From positions 1-34,065 of the forward strand of contig CADCII010000044.1 of NCBI GenBank assembly GCA_902801515.1: a stretch of 34,065 nucleotides of DNA, given 5' to 3'. A model generated the notes under the pieces. The model was not told where the DNA came from. It ran no database searches and saw only the letters and a program-made list of their open reading frames with translations. The translations under genes and the position numbers were made by a program. Source of the DNA: an uncultured Lachnospiraceae bacterium (GTDB lineage Bacteria; Bacillota; Clostridia; Lachnospirales; Lachnospiraceae). Below are positions 6,731 to 14,756 of this stretch, piece by piece. How positions within the stretch are numbered: position 1 is the first letter of the stretch; every line of letters begins with the position of its first letter.

Positions 6731-7246
6731 TTACATAGGTCTGGATTTTCTGAGAAGTCTCAGCTTGTACTCACGGATTCTGGCAGCGTATCTGCTTGTA
6801 AATATCACGCCAAAAACGATCATGCCAAATGCGATACCCAGTCCCACGCCGGCAATGAAGTCATAGACGGGGGAACCGTCTTTTCCGGTGAAGTAGATGA
6901 TAAAGAATGTGACAAATCCGGCCAGCCCGGCTATAAACAGCCAGTGTATCCTCTTAAGTAGTCTTGCTTTCTCTTCGCTGCTGTAATCAGCTACCTGCAT
7001 TACAGTTTCTTTCAGTTCTTCGTTCATGTGCTCACTTTTCCTTTCTCCGTTCAATATCTCACGGAGGTCGACCGTATAAAGATCGGACAGTTCCATCAGA
7101 ATGTCCAGGTCAGGCATGTTGCTGCCGGTCTCCCAGCGTGAAACCGTTCTGCGGGAGACTCCCAGCTGCTCTGCCAGCTGTTCCTGTGTGAAGTTTTTTT
7201 CTTTGCGAAGTGTCTGAAGGAACGCTCCTATCTTTACAAGATCCAT
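6731..7246 (-). CDS. XRE-family regulator with membrane anchor
   Basis: The product is 171 residues. Residues 1-65 are a Cro/CI helix-turn-helix: FTQEQLAEQLGVSRRTVSRWE is the DNA-binding unit, followed by PDLDILMELSDLYTVDL. After a charged linker two membrane helices occur at about 104-123 and 130-152, and the protein ends in a basic tail. This HTH-plus-membrane layout is common in Firmicutes and often senses envelope or peptide stress. Transcription runs convergent to the double-glycine peptide gene. AAGGAGG lies 9 bases before the ATG. A short dyad GACAC-ACC-GTGTC in the upstream region could be its operator, but this is weak. Confidence 0.88.
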   Translation of the reverse strand: MDLVKIGAFLQTLRKEKNFTQEQLAEQLGVSRRTVSRWETGSNMPDLDILMELSDLYTVDLREILNGERKSEHMNEELKETVMQVADYSSEEKARLLKRIHWLFIAGLAGFVTFFIIYFTGKDGSPVYDFIAGVGLGIAFGMIVFGVIFTSRYAARIREYKLRLLRKSRPM

Positions 7247-7420
7247 TTTCTGTCGGCCTCCTTATTACGCCCTCAGTATGCAGCTGTTTCTTCTTCCGGA
7301 ACAGGACACAAAGTGAGCAAATGCCCTGTTTTCTGCAATGAGACACACCGTGTCCCATGGATAAACCCTGCATTTTGTGAAGAACCGTGCAGACAACGCA
7401 GGAATGTCTGACAAGTGATC
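7247..7420. other. Intergenic stretch upstream of the XRE gene
   Basis: No gene or terminator is seen. It contains the ribosome-binding site AAGGAGG of the XRE gene and a GACACACCGTGTC dyad around 7341-7354. No convincing -35/-10 pair was found on either strand. Confidence 0.3.
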
Positions 7421-8368
7421 TTATGAAAAAGGAGCGGGATACAAAACCTCATTTACATGGGTTTCAAGGTATCTTGTCCTCTCTTTGATCAGGTGCTTTT
7501 CCTGCAGCATCCCTTCCAGTAAGGAGGCGATCTCCTCTGCAAGGACTACGATCTTGTCCTTAAAATTAACTCTGTTCGGATGATACTTTATCCCGATCCA
7601 GGCATCCGGACTGATGGGTGTCTGTGCCAGTTTCTGTATGCGGTCTGACATAACGCCATCTGCATCCAGCTCTGTAAGGGCCCGGTAGGTCCATTTATAA
7701 TAAGGCGGGTATTCTCTTCGCAGCAGGAAAAACAGTTCCATAGCCGACCTTATACCCTGCGATCTGCAAAGTTCTGCAGCTACAAGATCTTTCCTGCTCA
7801 TGCATCTTGCATAGTTAACCTGCAAAGAGGCGGCATATTCATGCAGCTGCTCCGCAATCCGTGTCCGCCAGACCCGGTCCGGATAATAGTCCAGCAGCAG
7901 CTGGCGGAATGCTGTAAACGCACCCAGGTCATCACGGAAGACCACCCCGTTCGTAGCGGTCTTCAGACAGGAATGATCCAGATGATACCATTCAGATTCC
8001 GTCATCGTGCAGTTCTGCGTATCACAGTCCATCTGCAGGATATCCGAATAGAAATCATGAATCGTCATGACTCCTCTTCTCTCCCGGAGCCGCTCCGTAT
8101 AATAAGATCTTTCCGCGCTGTCAACGAGATTATTGTAGGCGATGTCCAGATCGTGTCCGAACCTGTCCATATCTTCATCGGTCACCCACAGGCAGACCCC
8201 CGTTCCGAAATCATGGTCCCTGGATATCTCGTCATCATACCCAAAGCAGTCCGAGCCTTCTCCTGCGATCCCGACCGCGATCCGGTCTTCGTATTCAGGA
8301 AACTGCCGGTGGATCAGATCCGCGACATACAATTCGTAAAACCGTCTGTTTTTCTCAATTACATTCAT
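7421..8368 (-). CDS. DUF4037 domain protein, nucleotidyltransferase-like
   Basis: The 315-residue soluble protein has near its N-terminus GIAGEGSDCFGYDDEISRDH followed by DFG, which matches the GS...D.D pattern of nucleotidyltransferase-fold enzymes and is the hallmark of DUF4037 proteins. The C-terminal half is helical. The acidic residues suggest metal-dependent nucleotidyl transfer, but the substrate is unknown for the family. It is the last gene of a probable three-gene operon (rrf2, SIMPL, this gene), starting 9 bases after the SIMPL stop codon; its own Shine-Dalgarno is poor, suggesting translational coupling. Confidence 0.85.
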   Translation of the reverse strand: MNVIEKNRRFYELYVADLIHRQFPEYEDRIAVGIAGEGSDCFGYDDEISRDHDFGTGVCLWVTDEDMDRFGHDLDIAYNNLVDSAERSYYTERLRERRGVMTIHDFYSDILQMDCDTQNCTMTESEWYHLDHSCLKTATNGVVFRDDLGAFTAFRQLLLDYYPDRVWRTRIAEQLHEYAASLQVNYARCMSRKDLVAAELCRSQGIRSAMELFFLLRREYPPYYKWTYRALTELDADGVMSDRIQKLAQTPISPDAWIGIKYHPNRVNFKDKIVVLAEEIASLLEGMLQEKHLIKERTRYLETHVNEVLYPAPFS

Positions 8369-8377
8369 CTTATAGTT

Positions 8378-9112
8378 TTATTCTTCGCCTGAATCGATCG
8401 CATAGCAAACTGTGACAGTTGCCGTAACCTCTGTAGTCCCGGCAGTAAAGTCCAGCCCGCTGCCGGCCTCGGCAGCTTCATCAAACTGCGCCATCATATA
8501 ATTCCCGGCGACGTTTTTTTCAGCGGATCTGAGGGAATCGTTCTGATATCCTTCTGTGACAGTAAAACGTTCCGTCACCCTGGCTCCTTCTGCCGCCGCA
8601 AGTGTCTCCGCTTTCTGTCTTGCCTGCTGCATCGCTTTTCCAAGCGCTTCATTGTAAGCTTCATCATATCCGGAATAGAAGACGCTGATGCCGTCAATCT
8701 GGTTTACGCCGTTTGCCGAAAGGACCTGCAGGTATCTCCCTATATCATCGGTGCTGATCTCTTTTATTGACATGGCAACCTGTCCCCGGTATCCCACAGC
8801 TTTCTCTTCACCCGAGGAGTAATCATAGTTCGTGTACAGCTGTACACCTTCCGTCTTGCACTGTTCTTCCGGAAGCCCTTCTTCAAGAAGAGCCTCTTTG
8901 ACTGTATTTGCTTTTTCCGTTATGGACTTCTGGACGTCAGCAGCTTCCTTCCCTTCTTCAGTTATCGCAAATGAAATCGTCCCAAGATCCGGCGTTACGG
9001 TCACTCTGCCATTCCCCTGAACCGTGACAGACGGCACGATCTCCTCCGCCCCGGCTACTGCCGGACAGCCAAGCGCAAGTACCAGTGCTGCAGTTATAAT
9101 CCATTTTCTCAT
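8378..9112 (-). CDS. Secreted SIMPL (DUF541) domain protein
   Basis: The 244-residue product has a signal peptide (MRKWIITAALVLALG, cleavage likely after AGA near residue 22). The rest is the SIMPL fold: PSVTVQGNGRVTVTPDLGTI at the start, the TEGVQLY strand, the YRGQVAMSIKE strand, NQIDGISVF, and the helix with AMQQARQKAETLA. Members are periplasmic or extracellular and are linked to oxidative stress or signalling, without a known reaction. It lies 13 bases downstream of rrf2 on the same strand and 9 bases upstream of the DUF4037 gene, so it should share the autoregulated rrf2 promoter. Confidence 0.9.
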   Translation of the reverse strand: MRKWIITAALVLALGCPAVAGAEEIVPSVTVQGNGRVTVTPDLGTISFAITEEGKEAADVQKSITEKANTVKEALLEEGLPEEQCKTEGVQLYTNYDYSSGEEKAVGYRGQVAMSIKEISTDDIGRYLQVLSANGVNQIDGISVFYSGYDEAYNEALGKAMQQARQKAETLAAAEGARVTERFTVTEGYQNDSLRSAEKNVAGNYMMAQFDEAAEAGSGLDFTAGTTEVTATVTVCYAIDSGEE

Positions 9113-9125
9113 GCTGTTCCCCCCC

Positions 9126-9536
9126 TTACTCTTTTGTTGTCTGTATCAGGTCGCTGAGTCGTTTGCTGTAGAAATAATCATGTGTCAGCCTGTCATATTC
9201 TTCCCAGAGTGGAAGTGTCTGGCAGGCAGACGCTCTCGGGCATGTCTGGGCACCCTCTCCAAGGCAGGCGACCGCCGCAAGAGTGCCTTCCATTAATTCT
9301 ATGATCTCCCCGATCGGGTAATCCTCCGGTTTCCGGACAAGTTTGTAGCCGCCGCCTTTTCCGCTGGCTCCGACAAGGAGACCTCCCGCAACCATCTCCT
9401 TAACGATGATCTCAAGGTATTTCTTTGAGATGCCCTGCCTTGCGGCAATATCCTTCAGCGGGATATATTTACCATTTTCATTTTCAGCAAGATCGATCAT
9501 GACGCGGATCGCATACCGTCCTCTAGTTGATATCAT
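9126..9536 (-). CDS. Rrf2-family regulator (IscR/CymR-like)
   Basis: The 136-residue product has a winged helix at the N-terminus (STRGRYAIRVMIDLA ... IPLKDIAARQGISKKYLE), then the GGYKLVRKPEDYPIGEIIE wing typical of Rrf2 proteins. Three cysteines at 91, 99 and 105 sit at nearly the same positions as the Fe-S ligands of E. coli IscR (92, 98, 104), so an Fe-S cluster is likely. It probably represses its own operon and the nifS and cysK promoters, which share a sequence element with its promoter (9589-9605, 11704-11720, 13388-13404). Without a cluster it could instead work CymR-like with cysteine synthase, whose gene lies 4 kb away. Confidence 0.92.
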   Translation of the reverse strand: MISTRGRYAIRVMIDLAENENGKYIPLKDIAARQGISKKYLEIIVKEMVAGGLLVGASGKGGGYKLVRKPEDYPIGEIIELMEGTLAAVACLGEGAQTCPRASACQTLPLWEEYDRLTHDYFYSKRLSDLIQTTKE

Positions 9537-9582
9537 AATGAATCCTCCTACGCGTTATAACTTCGGCCACCAATATGAACCC

Positions 9583-9611
9583 ATTATACAGTAGGCAAAT
9601 AGGCAAATCAA
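9583..9611 (-). promoter_or_regulatory. rrf2 promoter with Rrf2-type element in the spacer
   Basis: Minus strand: TTGATT, 17-base spacer, TATAAT. On the plus strand the spacer reads CAGTAGGCAAATAGGCA, matching the spacers of the nifS and cysK promoters (common AGTAGGyAwwwAG). The element is in the opposite orientation to transcription here, unlike at the other two promoters. Confidence 0.8.
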
Positions 9612-9635
9612 CATTTCCCATATTTCCCAAACCGG

Positions 9636-10520
9636 TCACTCGACCGGGGCAATATTGATCTGAGTGTGTCCCTCGTTATCCTCGAAGATCTCCAGACTGT
9701 AGTGATATTCATTTCCCCCGTCTGTTATGGTAAATGCTGTGGATCCGTATTTCCTGGCCTGTATGCCAACCATGCTGTCCTCGCCAGTCTTCTCGACCTG
9801 CACAGTTATCTCCGGATCATCAACAGTGACAGACGCTTCCTCGGATAAAACCGGATCGCCGGGAAGAAACTGGGTGGTATTGATATCTGCCTCAGGAGTA
9901 ATAAGCGTCAGTGCAAACATTACAGCCAGAGGCGCCACCAGCCCGATCAGCTTTTGAACCGTCTTCTCCGTAAATACATACAGATAGATCAGCACCTGCA
10001 GCAGACAGAACAGCGCCATCACGAGCATTCTCGGGAAATGGCTGTATGCTGTCCTGAAGCCATCGACATACAGCCAGGTCAGGTAGCACAGAACCGGCGC
10101 CAGGATCAGGAGGCTCAGCCAGTTCTTCTTCGTGATATACCACCCGATATACGCCATCGGCAGGGTGAGCAGCGTCCAGATAAACCAGTACCGGTAATAC
10201 ATGAAGATCTGCCAGCCTAAAACAGTGAACGGAACCTGGATCAGATAGATCAGAGGCTGACTGATCAGGAAGAACACGAATGTCTTAAGTGCGGATTCAA
10301 GAGGCGTCCTGCAGTTTGCCATTATGATGACCGCAAAAAATATCCATGCTTCGAAGGTCACGCCCATTCTTGCAAATGAAGTATCCTTGAACACCGGCAG
10401 GATCAGAAAAATGGATGTAAGCAGCGCAGCCGCGACCGCATACATCACTGTCACCGGCCAGCTCATGTTCAGTCCGCCGTATATCTTGTCAGTGCAGCGT
10501 CTTAATATGTTCTTTTTCAT
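9636..10520 (-). CDS. Membrane protein with C-terminal extracytoplasmic domain
   Basis: The 294-residue product has seven to eight membrane helices within residues 20-210, then about 80 polar residues predicted as beta strands (ASVTVDDPEITVQVEKT ... HYSLEIFEDNEGH). The layout suggests a membrane part carrying a small Ig-like or sandwich domain outside the cell. I do not recognise the family. The ATG follows AGGGGGAGG at very short spacing (1-3 bases), so initiation may be inefficient; the next in-frame ATG is at residue 19. It stands alone between the rrf2 promoter and the divergent SDR gene. Confidence 0.75.
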   Translation of the reverse strand: MKKNILRRCTDKIYGGLNMSWPVTVMYAVAAALLTSIFLILPVFKDTSFARMGVTFEAWIFFAVIIMANCRTPLESALKTFVFFLISQPLIYLIQVPFTVLGWQIFMYYRYWFIWTLLTLPMAYIGWYITKKNWLSLLILAPVLCYLTWLYVDGFRTAYSHFPRMLVMALFCLLQVLIYLYVFTEKTVQKLIGLVAPLAVMFALTLITPEADINTTQFLPGDPVLSEEASVTVDDPEITVQVEKTGEDSMVGIQARKYGSTAFTITDGGNEYHYSLEIFEDNEGHTQINIAPVE

Positions 10521-10696
10521 GCCTCCCCCTAAGTTGCTATTTCAAATACGCCATCGGTATACTTGCGCCCGACCGCGCGGCTGCTTTGCAGCCGTAAAAC
10601 AGTATATCATATATCATCCGGCAGCGCTTTCTCTGTGTATTCGCTGCAGCCTCCTCATTCTCACTTGATATTATATCTCAGGAGCCGTCTGCACAC

Positions 10697-10726
10697 TTGA
10701 CATAAGTCTCAGTAACATACTATATT
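10697..10726 (+). promoter_or_regulatory. Promoter of the SDR gene
   Basis: TTGACA, 18-base spacer, TATATT. The predicted transcript starts near 10733, leaving a leader of about 64 bases before AAAGGAG and ATG 10797. The spacer does not carry the AGTAGG element found at rrf2, nifS and cysK. The rest of 10521-10696 shows only a GC-rich hairpin without a T run (10578-10594). Confidence 0.75.
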
Positions 10727-10796
10727 TTCTTGTGGTTGTATATTAATAATATGCAATTGTTATTACTTATCATCTTATCTGTGAAAGGAGCAGACC

Positions 10797-11585
10797 ATGG
10801 ACTTAAAACTCAAAGACAAAGTAGTTCTTGTAACAGGCGGCACCGGCGGAATCGGAACTGCGATCGTTAAGGGATTCCTCGCAGAAGGCGCAAAGGTTGC
10901 GTTCTCTTCTACCCGCCAGGAAAAGATCGACGCCCTTCTTCCCCAGCTTGAAGCAGCTGACGGCCAGGTCGCAGGCTTCGTTGCGGACATGAGCAAAGAA
11001 GAAGAGATCAAAAACTTTGTCGAAAACGCAAAAGCAAAATTCGGAACCATTGATATCGTTGTTCCGAACGCAGGATACGAAGGAAAGGCTCATCCGGTCC
11101 AGGATATGACCCTTGACCTGTTCGAGCAGACTTACATGCTGAACGTATTCTCCGTGATGCTCCTTATGAAATATGCTGCTCCGACACTGATCGAGAAGCA
11201 GTCAGGCGCAGTCGTTGTCGTCGCCTCTGCAGCAGCTTACGAGCCGACAGCAGGCAACAGCGCATATGTATCCTCCAAGTACGCGGTCGCAGGTCTCACA
11301 AAGTGCGTCGCAATGGAACTCGGCCCGGTGGGCGTCCATGTCAACTATGTATGCCCGGGTCCGGTCGACACGCCGATGATGCTCCGCATCGAGAAGGATT
11401 TCTTCGGAGATTCCATGACTCACGAGCAGGCTATGGAGATGCTCGCAGGAACTTATGCGATGGACAAGCGCTATGCGAAGCCGGAAGAGGTCGCGAACGC
11501 AGTTCTGTACCTTGCTTCGGAAGTATCCGCTCATACCGCCGGCATGGGAATGCACGTAGACTCCAAGGTCTCCGCTCCGAACTGA
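10797..11585 (+). CDS. Short-chain dehydrogenase/reductase (SDR)
   Basis: The 262-residue classical SDR has the nucleotide-binding TGGTGGIG at 13-20, NAG at 91-93, and the catalytic Ser144, Tyr157 and Lys161 (SAAAY ... YVSSK). CPGPVDTPM follows as the usual loop after strand 6. It should oxidise or reduce a hydroxyl/carbonyl group with NAD(P)(H). FSSTR after strand 2 suggests a preference for NADP(H), which is inference. The substrate cannot be read from the sequence. Codon use is highly biased toward frequent codons, suggesting strong expression. It is monocistronic, with its own promoter and a strong terminator. Confidence 0.93.
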   Translation: MDLKLKDKVVLVTGGTGGIGTAIVKGFLAEGAKVAFSSTRQEKIDALLPQLEAADGQVAGFVADMSKEEEIKNFVENAKAKFGTIDIVVPNAGYEGKAHPVQDMTLDLFEQTYMLNVFSVMLLMKYAAPTLIEKQSGAVVVVASAAAYEPTAGNSAYVSSKYAVAGLTKCVAMELGPVGVHVNYVCPGPVDTPMMLRIEKDFFGDSMTHEQAMEMLAGTYAMDKRYAKPEEVANAVLYLASEVSAHTAGMGMHVDSKVSAPN

Positions 11586-11612
11586 TCATTTCTACAGAAA
11601 ATGAGTCTTACA

Positions 11613-11647
11613 GGCTCTGGCTGAATATTCAGCCGGAGCTTTTTTTA
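11613..11647 (+). terminator. Intrinsic terminator after the SDR gene
   Basis: GGCTGAA and TTCAGCC form the inner stem, extended by GCTC/GAGC with one T-G pair, followed by seven Ts from about 11640. It separates the SDR gene from the nifS promoter. Confidence 0.93.
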
Positions 11648-11697
11648 TTTCCTGACGCCCAGCTTATAAGAGAACCTTACATGCTTTTTAAAACCCA

Positions 11698-11726
11698 TTG
11701 ACATAGTAGGTAATAAGGGTTATGAT
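11698..11726 (+). promoter_or_regulatory. nifS promoter with Rrf2-type element in the spacer
   Basis: TTGACA, 17-base spacer TAGTAGGTAATAAGGGT, TATGAT. The spacer shares AGTAGG and a following A/T-rich half with the cysK and rrf2 promoters. A repressor bound here would sit between -35 and -10. Confidence 0.85.
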
Positions 11727-11768
11727 TGTACCGAAGCCAGATAACTGAAAGACAAGGAGCGAATATTC

Positions 11769-12953
11769 ATGATTTATGCAGATAATGCCGCTACAACCAA
11801 AATGAGTGCTGCGGCGATTGAAACTATGACCTCTCTGCTGAATGAGACCTGGGGAAATCCGTCGAGTCTGTACGGTTTCGGGCAGAAGGCAAAAGAGGTT
11901 CTTGAAAGCGCAAGGGAAAAAGTGGCTGCCGTGATCGGTGCGCAGCCGCGCGATATCATATTTACTTCAGGAGGCAGCGAGGCTGACAATCAGGCTATCC
12001 TGTCCGCAGCAGCGCTGGGCAGGCAGAAAGGGAAGATGCACATCGTCTCTTCTGCTTTTGAACACCATGCTGTTCTGCACACCCTCAAAAAACTGGAGAA
12101 GGAAGGCTTTGAGGTCACACTCCTGGACGTCCACGAGGACGGTCTGATCCGGGTCCCTGAGGTAGAAGAGGCAATCCGTGACGACACCTGCCTGGTGACG
12201 ATCATGTATGCCAACAATGAGATCGGTACAATCCAGCCGATCCGGGAGATCGGAGCTGTGTGCAGGAAGAAAAATGTACTGTTTCACACAGACGCGGTCC
12301 AGGCGATCGGACACATCTCCATCGATGTTGACCGTGACAATATCGACATGCTGTCCGCTTCCGGCCACAAATTCCATGGCCCCAAGGGAACGGGATTTCT
12401 CTATGTAAGAAAAGGGATCCTCATCTCGAACCTGATCGAGGGCGGCGCTCAGGAGCGCGGAAAACGCGCCGGTACGGAAAATGTTCCGGGCATCGCTGCC
12501 ATGGCCGCGGCTCTGGAAGAAGTCAGTGCAAACATGGAGCGCAATACCACTCACCAGAGAGAAATGAGAGACAGACTGATCGCCGGTCTGAAACAGATCC
12601 CGCACTCTGCCCTGAATGGAGATGAAACAAACCGGCTTCCCGGAAATGTAAACTTCTGCTTTGAAGGAATCGAGGGAGAATCACTGCTGCTTCTGCTGGA
12701 CGACAAGGGAATCGAAGCATCTTCCGGCAGCGCCTGCACATCAGGATCCCTGGATCCGAGCCATGTCCTTCTCGCAATCGGCCGGGTGCACGACGTAGCC
12801 CACGGATCTCTCAGACTGAGCATCGGAGAAGAGATTACCGAAGAAGAAGTTGATTACCTGATCCGGTCAGTAACAGAAGTTGTGGAGTATCTGCGCAGCT
12901 TCTCTCCGATCTGGAGAGATCTGATGACCGGCAAAAAAGAATTCATTTTGTAA
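11769..12953 (+). CDS. nifS: Cysteine desulfurase (NifS/IscS-like)
   Basis: The 394-residue PLP enzyme takes sulfur from cysteine for Fe-S cluster assembly. Visible are MIYADNAATT at the start, SAFEHH with the PLP-stacking His100, ANNEIGTIQP, HTDAVQA, the PLP lysine in SASGHKFHGPKG (Lys201) and the persulfide cysteine in SSGSACTSG (Cys323). ACTSG followed by LDPSHVLLAIG is the long, flexible loop of the group I NifS/IscS enzymes. It is followed after 13 bases by the scaffold gene, the usual pair. RBS AAGGAG lies 9 bases before the ATG. The promoter carries the Rrf2-type element, so induction under Fe-S or sulfur shortage is expected. Confidence 0.95.
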   Translation: MIYADNAATTKMSAAAIETMTSLLNETWGNPSSLYGFGQKAKEVLESAREKVAAVIGAQPRDIIFTSGGSEADNQAILSAAALGRQKGKMHIVSSAFEHHAVLHTLKKLEKEGFEVTLLDVHEDGLIRVPEVEEAIRDDTCLVTIMYANNEIGTIQPIREIGAVCRKKNVLFHTDAVQAIGHISIDVDRDNIDMLSASGHKFHGPKGTGFLYVRKGILISNLIEGGAQERGKRAGTENVPGIAAMAAALEEVSANMERNTTHQREMRDRLIAGLKQIPHSALNGDETNRLPGNVNFCFEGIEGESLLLLLDDKGIEASSGSACTSGSLDPSHVLLAIGRVHDVAHGSLRLSIGEEITEEEVDYLIRSVTEVVEYLRSFSPIWRDLMTGKKEFIL

Positions 12954-12966
12954 GGAGGAATACAGG

Positions 12967-13350
12967 ATGGCTTTATACAGCGAAAAAGTAATGGAACACT
13001 TCCGCAATCCGCGCAACGTCGGCGTGATCGAGGACGCGAACGGGATCGGCGAAGTCGGCAATGCAAAATGCGGAGATATCATGAAGATGTACCTCAAGAT
13101 CGAGGATGATATCATACAGGATGTGAAGTTTGAGACATTCGGCTGCGGAAGTGCGATCGCATCCAGCTCCATGGCGACGGAACTGATCAAGGGAAAGCCG
13201 GTATCAGAAGCCATGAAGCTGACAAACAAGGCAGTCGCGGAAGCACTGGACGGACTTCCCGCCTACAAAATGCACTGCAGTGTGCTGGCGGAAGAAGCGA
13301 TCCAGTCCGCTCTTGAAGACTATCAGAACCGCACGGGGAAAAAGATCTGA
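12967..13350 (+). CDS. nifU: Fe-S cluster scaffold protein (NifU N-terminal/IscU-like)
   Basis: The 127-residue product has the three cluster-binding cysteines in their standard settings: GNAKCGD (Cys35, with Asp37), FGCGSAIASSS (Cys60) and KMHCSVLAEEA (Cys104). The start MALYSEKVMEHFRNPRNVG is typical. It receives sulfur from the upstream desulfurase and assembles Fe-S clusters. Compared with IscU, the helical segment between the second and third Cys is as expected and there is no C-terminal Nfu domain. No terminator follows, so transcription may read into the cysK leader. Confidence 0.95.
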   Translation: MALYSEKVMEHFRNPRNVGVIEDANGIGEVGNAKCGDIMKMYLKIEDDIIQDVKFETFGCGSAIASSSMATELIKGKPVSEAMKLTNKAVAEALDGLPAYKMHCSVLAEEAIQSALEDYQNRTGKKI

Positions 13351-13381
13351 CCTGAAAAAAGAGTAAAAGCAAAATCACCTA

Positions 13382-13410
13382 TTGACATAGTAGGTATATA
13401 GTGTTACAGT
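13382..13410 (+). promoter_or_regulatory. cysK promoter with Rrf2-type element in the spacer
   Basis: TTGACA, 17-base spacer TAGTAGGTATATAGTGT, TACAGT. The first eight spacer bases, and the -35 box, are identical to those of the nifS promoter. It starts only about 30 bases after nifU. Confidence 0.85.
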
Positions 13411-13441
13411 AACGTCAATCAAATCGGAAGGAGACGCGGAT

Positions 13442-13567
13442 ATGAACGGCATCGTATCTGACAGACAGAACAACTGTATGTGTTGTCGAATGCTAAACTC
13501 CCGGACATGTACTGTGGCTGGGACGTCTGGCTTCCTGTCAGCGCGTCTTCAGACCACACGATGTTGA
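13442..13567 (+). CDS. Cys-rich leader peptide of cysK
   Basis: The 41-codon ORF has a strong Shine-Dalgarno (GGAAGGAG, 8 bases before the ATG). It begins MNGIVSDRQNNCMCCRMLN and has three Cys codons within four (12, 14, 15), plus Cys23 and a final Cys41 just before the stop. It lies between the cysK promoter and an intrinsic terminator. A segment right after the Cys cluster, CTCCCGG (13498-13504), is complementary to the 5' arm of the terminator. This is the layout of an amino-acid attenuator: ribosomes slowed at Cys codons would allow antitermination. Cys-cluster leader peptides are known in other bacteria; this one I do not recognise. Confidence 0.8.
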   Translation: MNGIVSDRQNNCMCCRMLNSRTCTVAGTSGFLSARLQTTRC

Positions 13568-13594
13568 TCTGTAAGAAAAAGATCGCATACCAAT

Positions 13595-13628
13595 CCGGGA
13601 GCTGATTCAGACAGTTCCCGGTTTTTTT
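13595..13628 (+). terminator. Intrinsic terminator in the cysK leader (attenuator)
   Basis: CCGGGAGCTG pairs with CAGTTCCCGG (10 bp including one G-U), loop ATTCAGA, then seven Ts. It lies between the leader ORF and cysK and therefore must be bypassed for cysK expression. Its 5' arm can pair instead with CTCCCGG at 13498-13504. Confidence 0.93.
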
Positions 13629-13764
13629 ATGTAAACAAAACCACATTTGGTGGTATCATAGTAAAGGTCGGCACAAAACACATTGATGATATTATCGCGG
13701 ATTCCGGGAAAGGGTTCGCTTCTGAAATAATAAAAAACCACATCAGGAAAGGAAGGTATTCACT

Positions 13765-14697
13765 ATGTCAAACATCTACAGAGGAACTTTGGGACTGATC
13801 GGAAACACACCGCTCGTTGAGGTGGCTAATATTGAGAAAGAACTGGGACTTGAGGCAACTGTCCTGGTGAAACTCGAGTATTTCAATCCGGCAGGAAGCG
13901 TCAAAGACCGTATCGCGAAGGCAATGATCGAGGACGCGGAGGAGAAAGGACTTCTGAAGGAAGGTTCTGTCATTATCGAACCCACATCCGGAAACACCGG
14001 AATCGGACTTGCTGCGATCGCTGCCGCAAAGGGATACCGCATCATCCTGACGATGCCGGAGACCATGAGCGTTGAGAGAAGGAATATTCTGAAAGCCTAT
14101 GGCGCAGAGCTGGTGCTGACGGAAGGTTCCAAGGGAATGAAAGGAGCCATCGCCAAAGCGGAAGAACTCTCAAAAGAAATCCCGAACAGCTTCATCCCCG
14201 GCCAGTTTGTAAATCCGGCAAATCCGGCCGTCCATAAGGCGACAACCGGTCCGGAGATCTGGAAGGATACAGACGGTAAAGTTGATATCTTCATCGCCGG
14301 CGTAGGCACAGGCGGAACCGTGACCGGAACAGGTGAATATCTGAAGGAGCAGAACCCAGATGTCAAGGTCGTTGCACTGGAGCCGGAAGACTCTCCTGTC
14401 CTCTCCGAAGGCAGGGCAGGCGCCCATAAGATCCAGGGAATAGGCGCAGGCTTCGTTCCGGATGTACTGAACACAGCCGTCTATGATGAAGTCTTCAAGG
14501 CGTCAAATGAGAAAGCCTTTGAAACAGCCAAGCTCCTGGCAAAGAAAGAAGGCATCTCGGTAGGTATCTCCTCCGGAGCAGCCCTGTACGGAGCGATCGA
14601 GCTGGCGAAGCGTCCCGAGAATAAGGGAAAGGTAATCGTAGCACTTCTTCCGGACAGCGGCGACAGGTATTACTCCACCGCTCTGTTTACAGAGTGA
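13765..14697 (+). CDS. cysK: Cysteine synthase (O-acetylserine sulfhydrylase)
   Basis: The 310-residue PLP enzyme makes cysteine from O-acetylserine and sulfide. PLP lysine 47 lies in [20 protein letters not shown] (74-83) binds the substrate, [10 protein letters not shown] binds the PLP phosphate, and [11 protein letters not shown] is the CysK substrate-closing segment. Length and motifs fit CysK rather than cystathionine beta-synthase. RBS AAGGAAGG lies 8 bases from the ATG. It is preceded by an Rrf2-type promoter, a Cys-rich leader ORF and an attenuator, and followed by a strong terminator, so it is a single-gene unit with two levels of control. In Bacillus, CysK also acts as partner of the Rrf2 protein CymR. 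Confidence 0.95.
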   Translation: MSNIYRGTLGLIGNTPLVEVANIEKELGLEATVLVKLEYFNPAGSVKDRIAKAMIEDAEEKGLLKEGSVIIEPTSGNTGIGLAAIAAAKGYRIILTMPETMSVERRNILKAYGAELVLTEGSKGMKGAIAKAEELSKEIPNSFIPGQFVNPANPAVHKATTGPEIWKDTDGKVDIFIAGVGTGGTVTGTGEYLKEQNPDVKVVALEPEDSPVLSEGRAGAHKIQGIGAGFVPDVLNTAVYDEVFKASNEKAFETAKLLAKKEGISVGISSGAALYGAIELAKRPENKGKVIVALLPDSGDRYYSTALFTE

Positions 14698-14756
14698 ATC
14701 TTATTTACAGATTAAAACCAGTAAGAGGGGTACTGCGTTTTGACTCACTTAACTCC

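Noticed and set aside
7341-7354. GACACACCGTGTC dyad as XRE operator
   Set aside because: Single short copy and no promoter boxes located around it; not enough to claim.
10578-10594. Hairpin CGGCTGC-TTT-GCAGCCG as terminator
   Set aside because: There is no T run on either strand, and no gene ends nearby; at most a structured spot between divergent genes.
10697-10726. SDR promoter as fourth member of the Rrf2 element group
   Set aside because: The spacer is 18 bases and lacks AGTAGG; only a loose CAGTAA resemblance remains.
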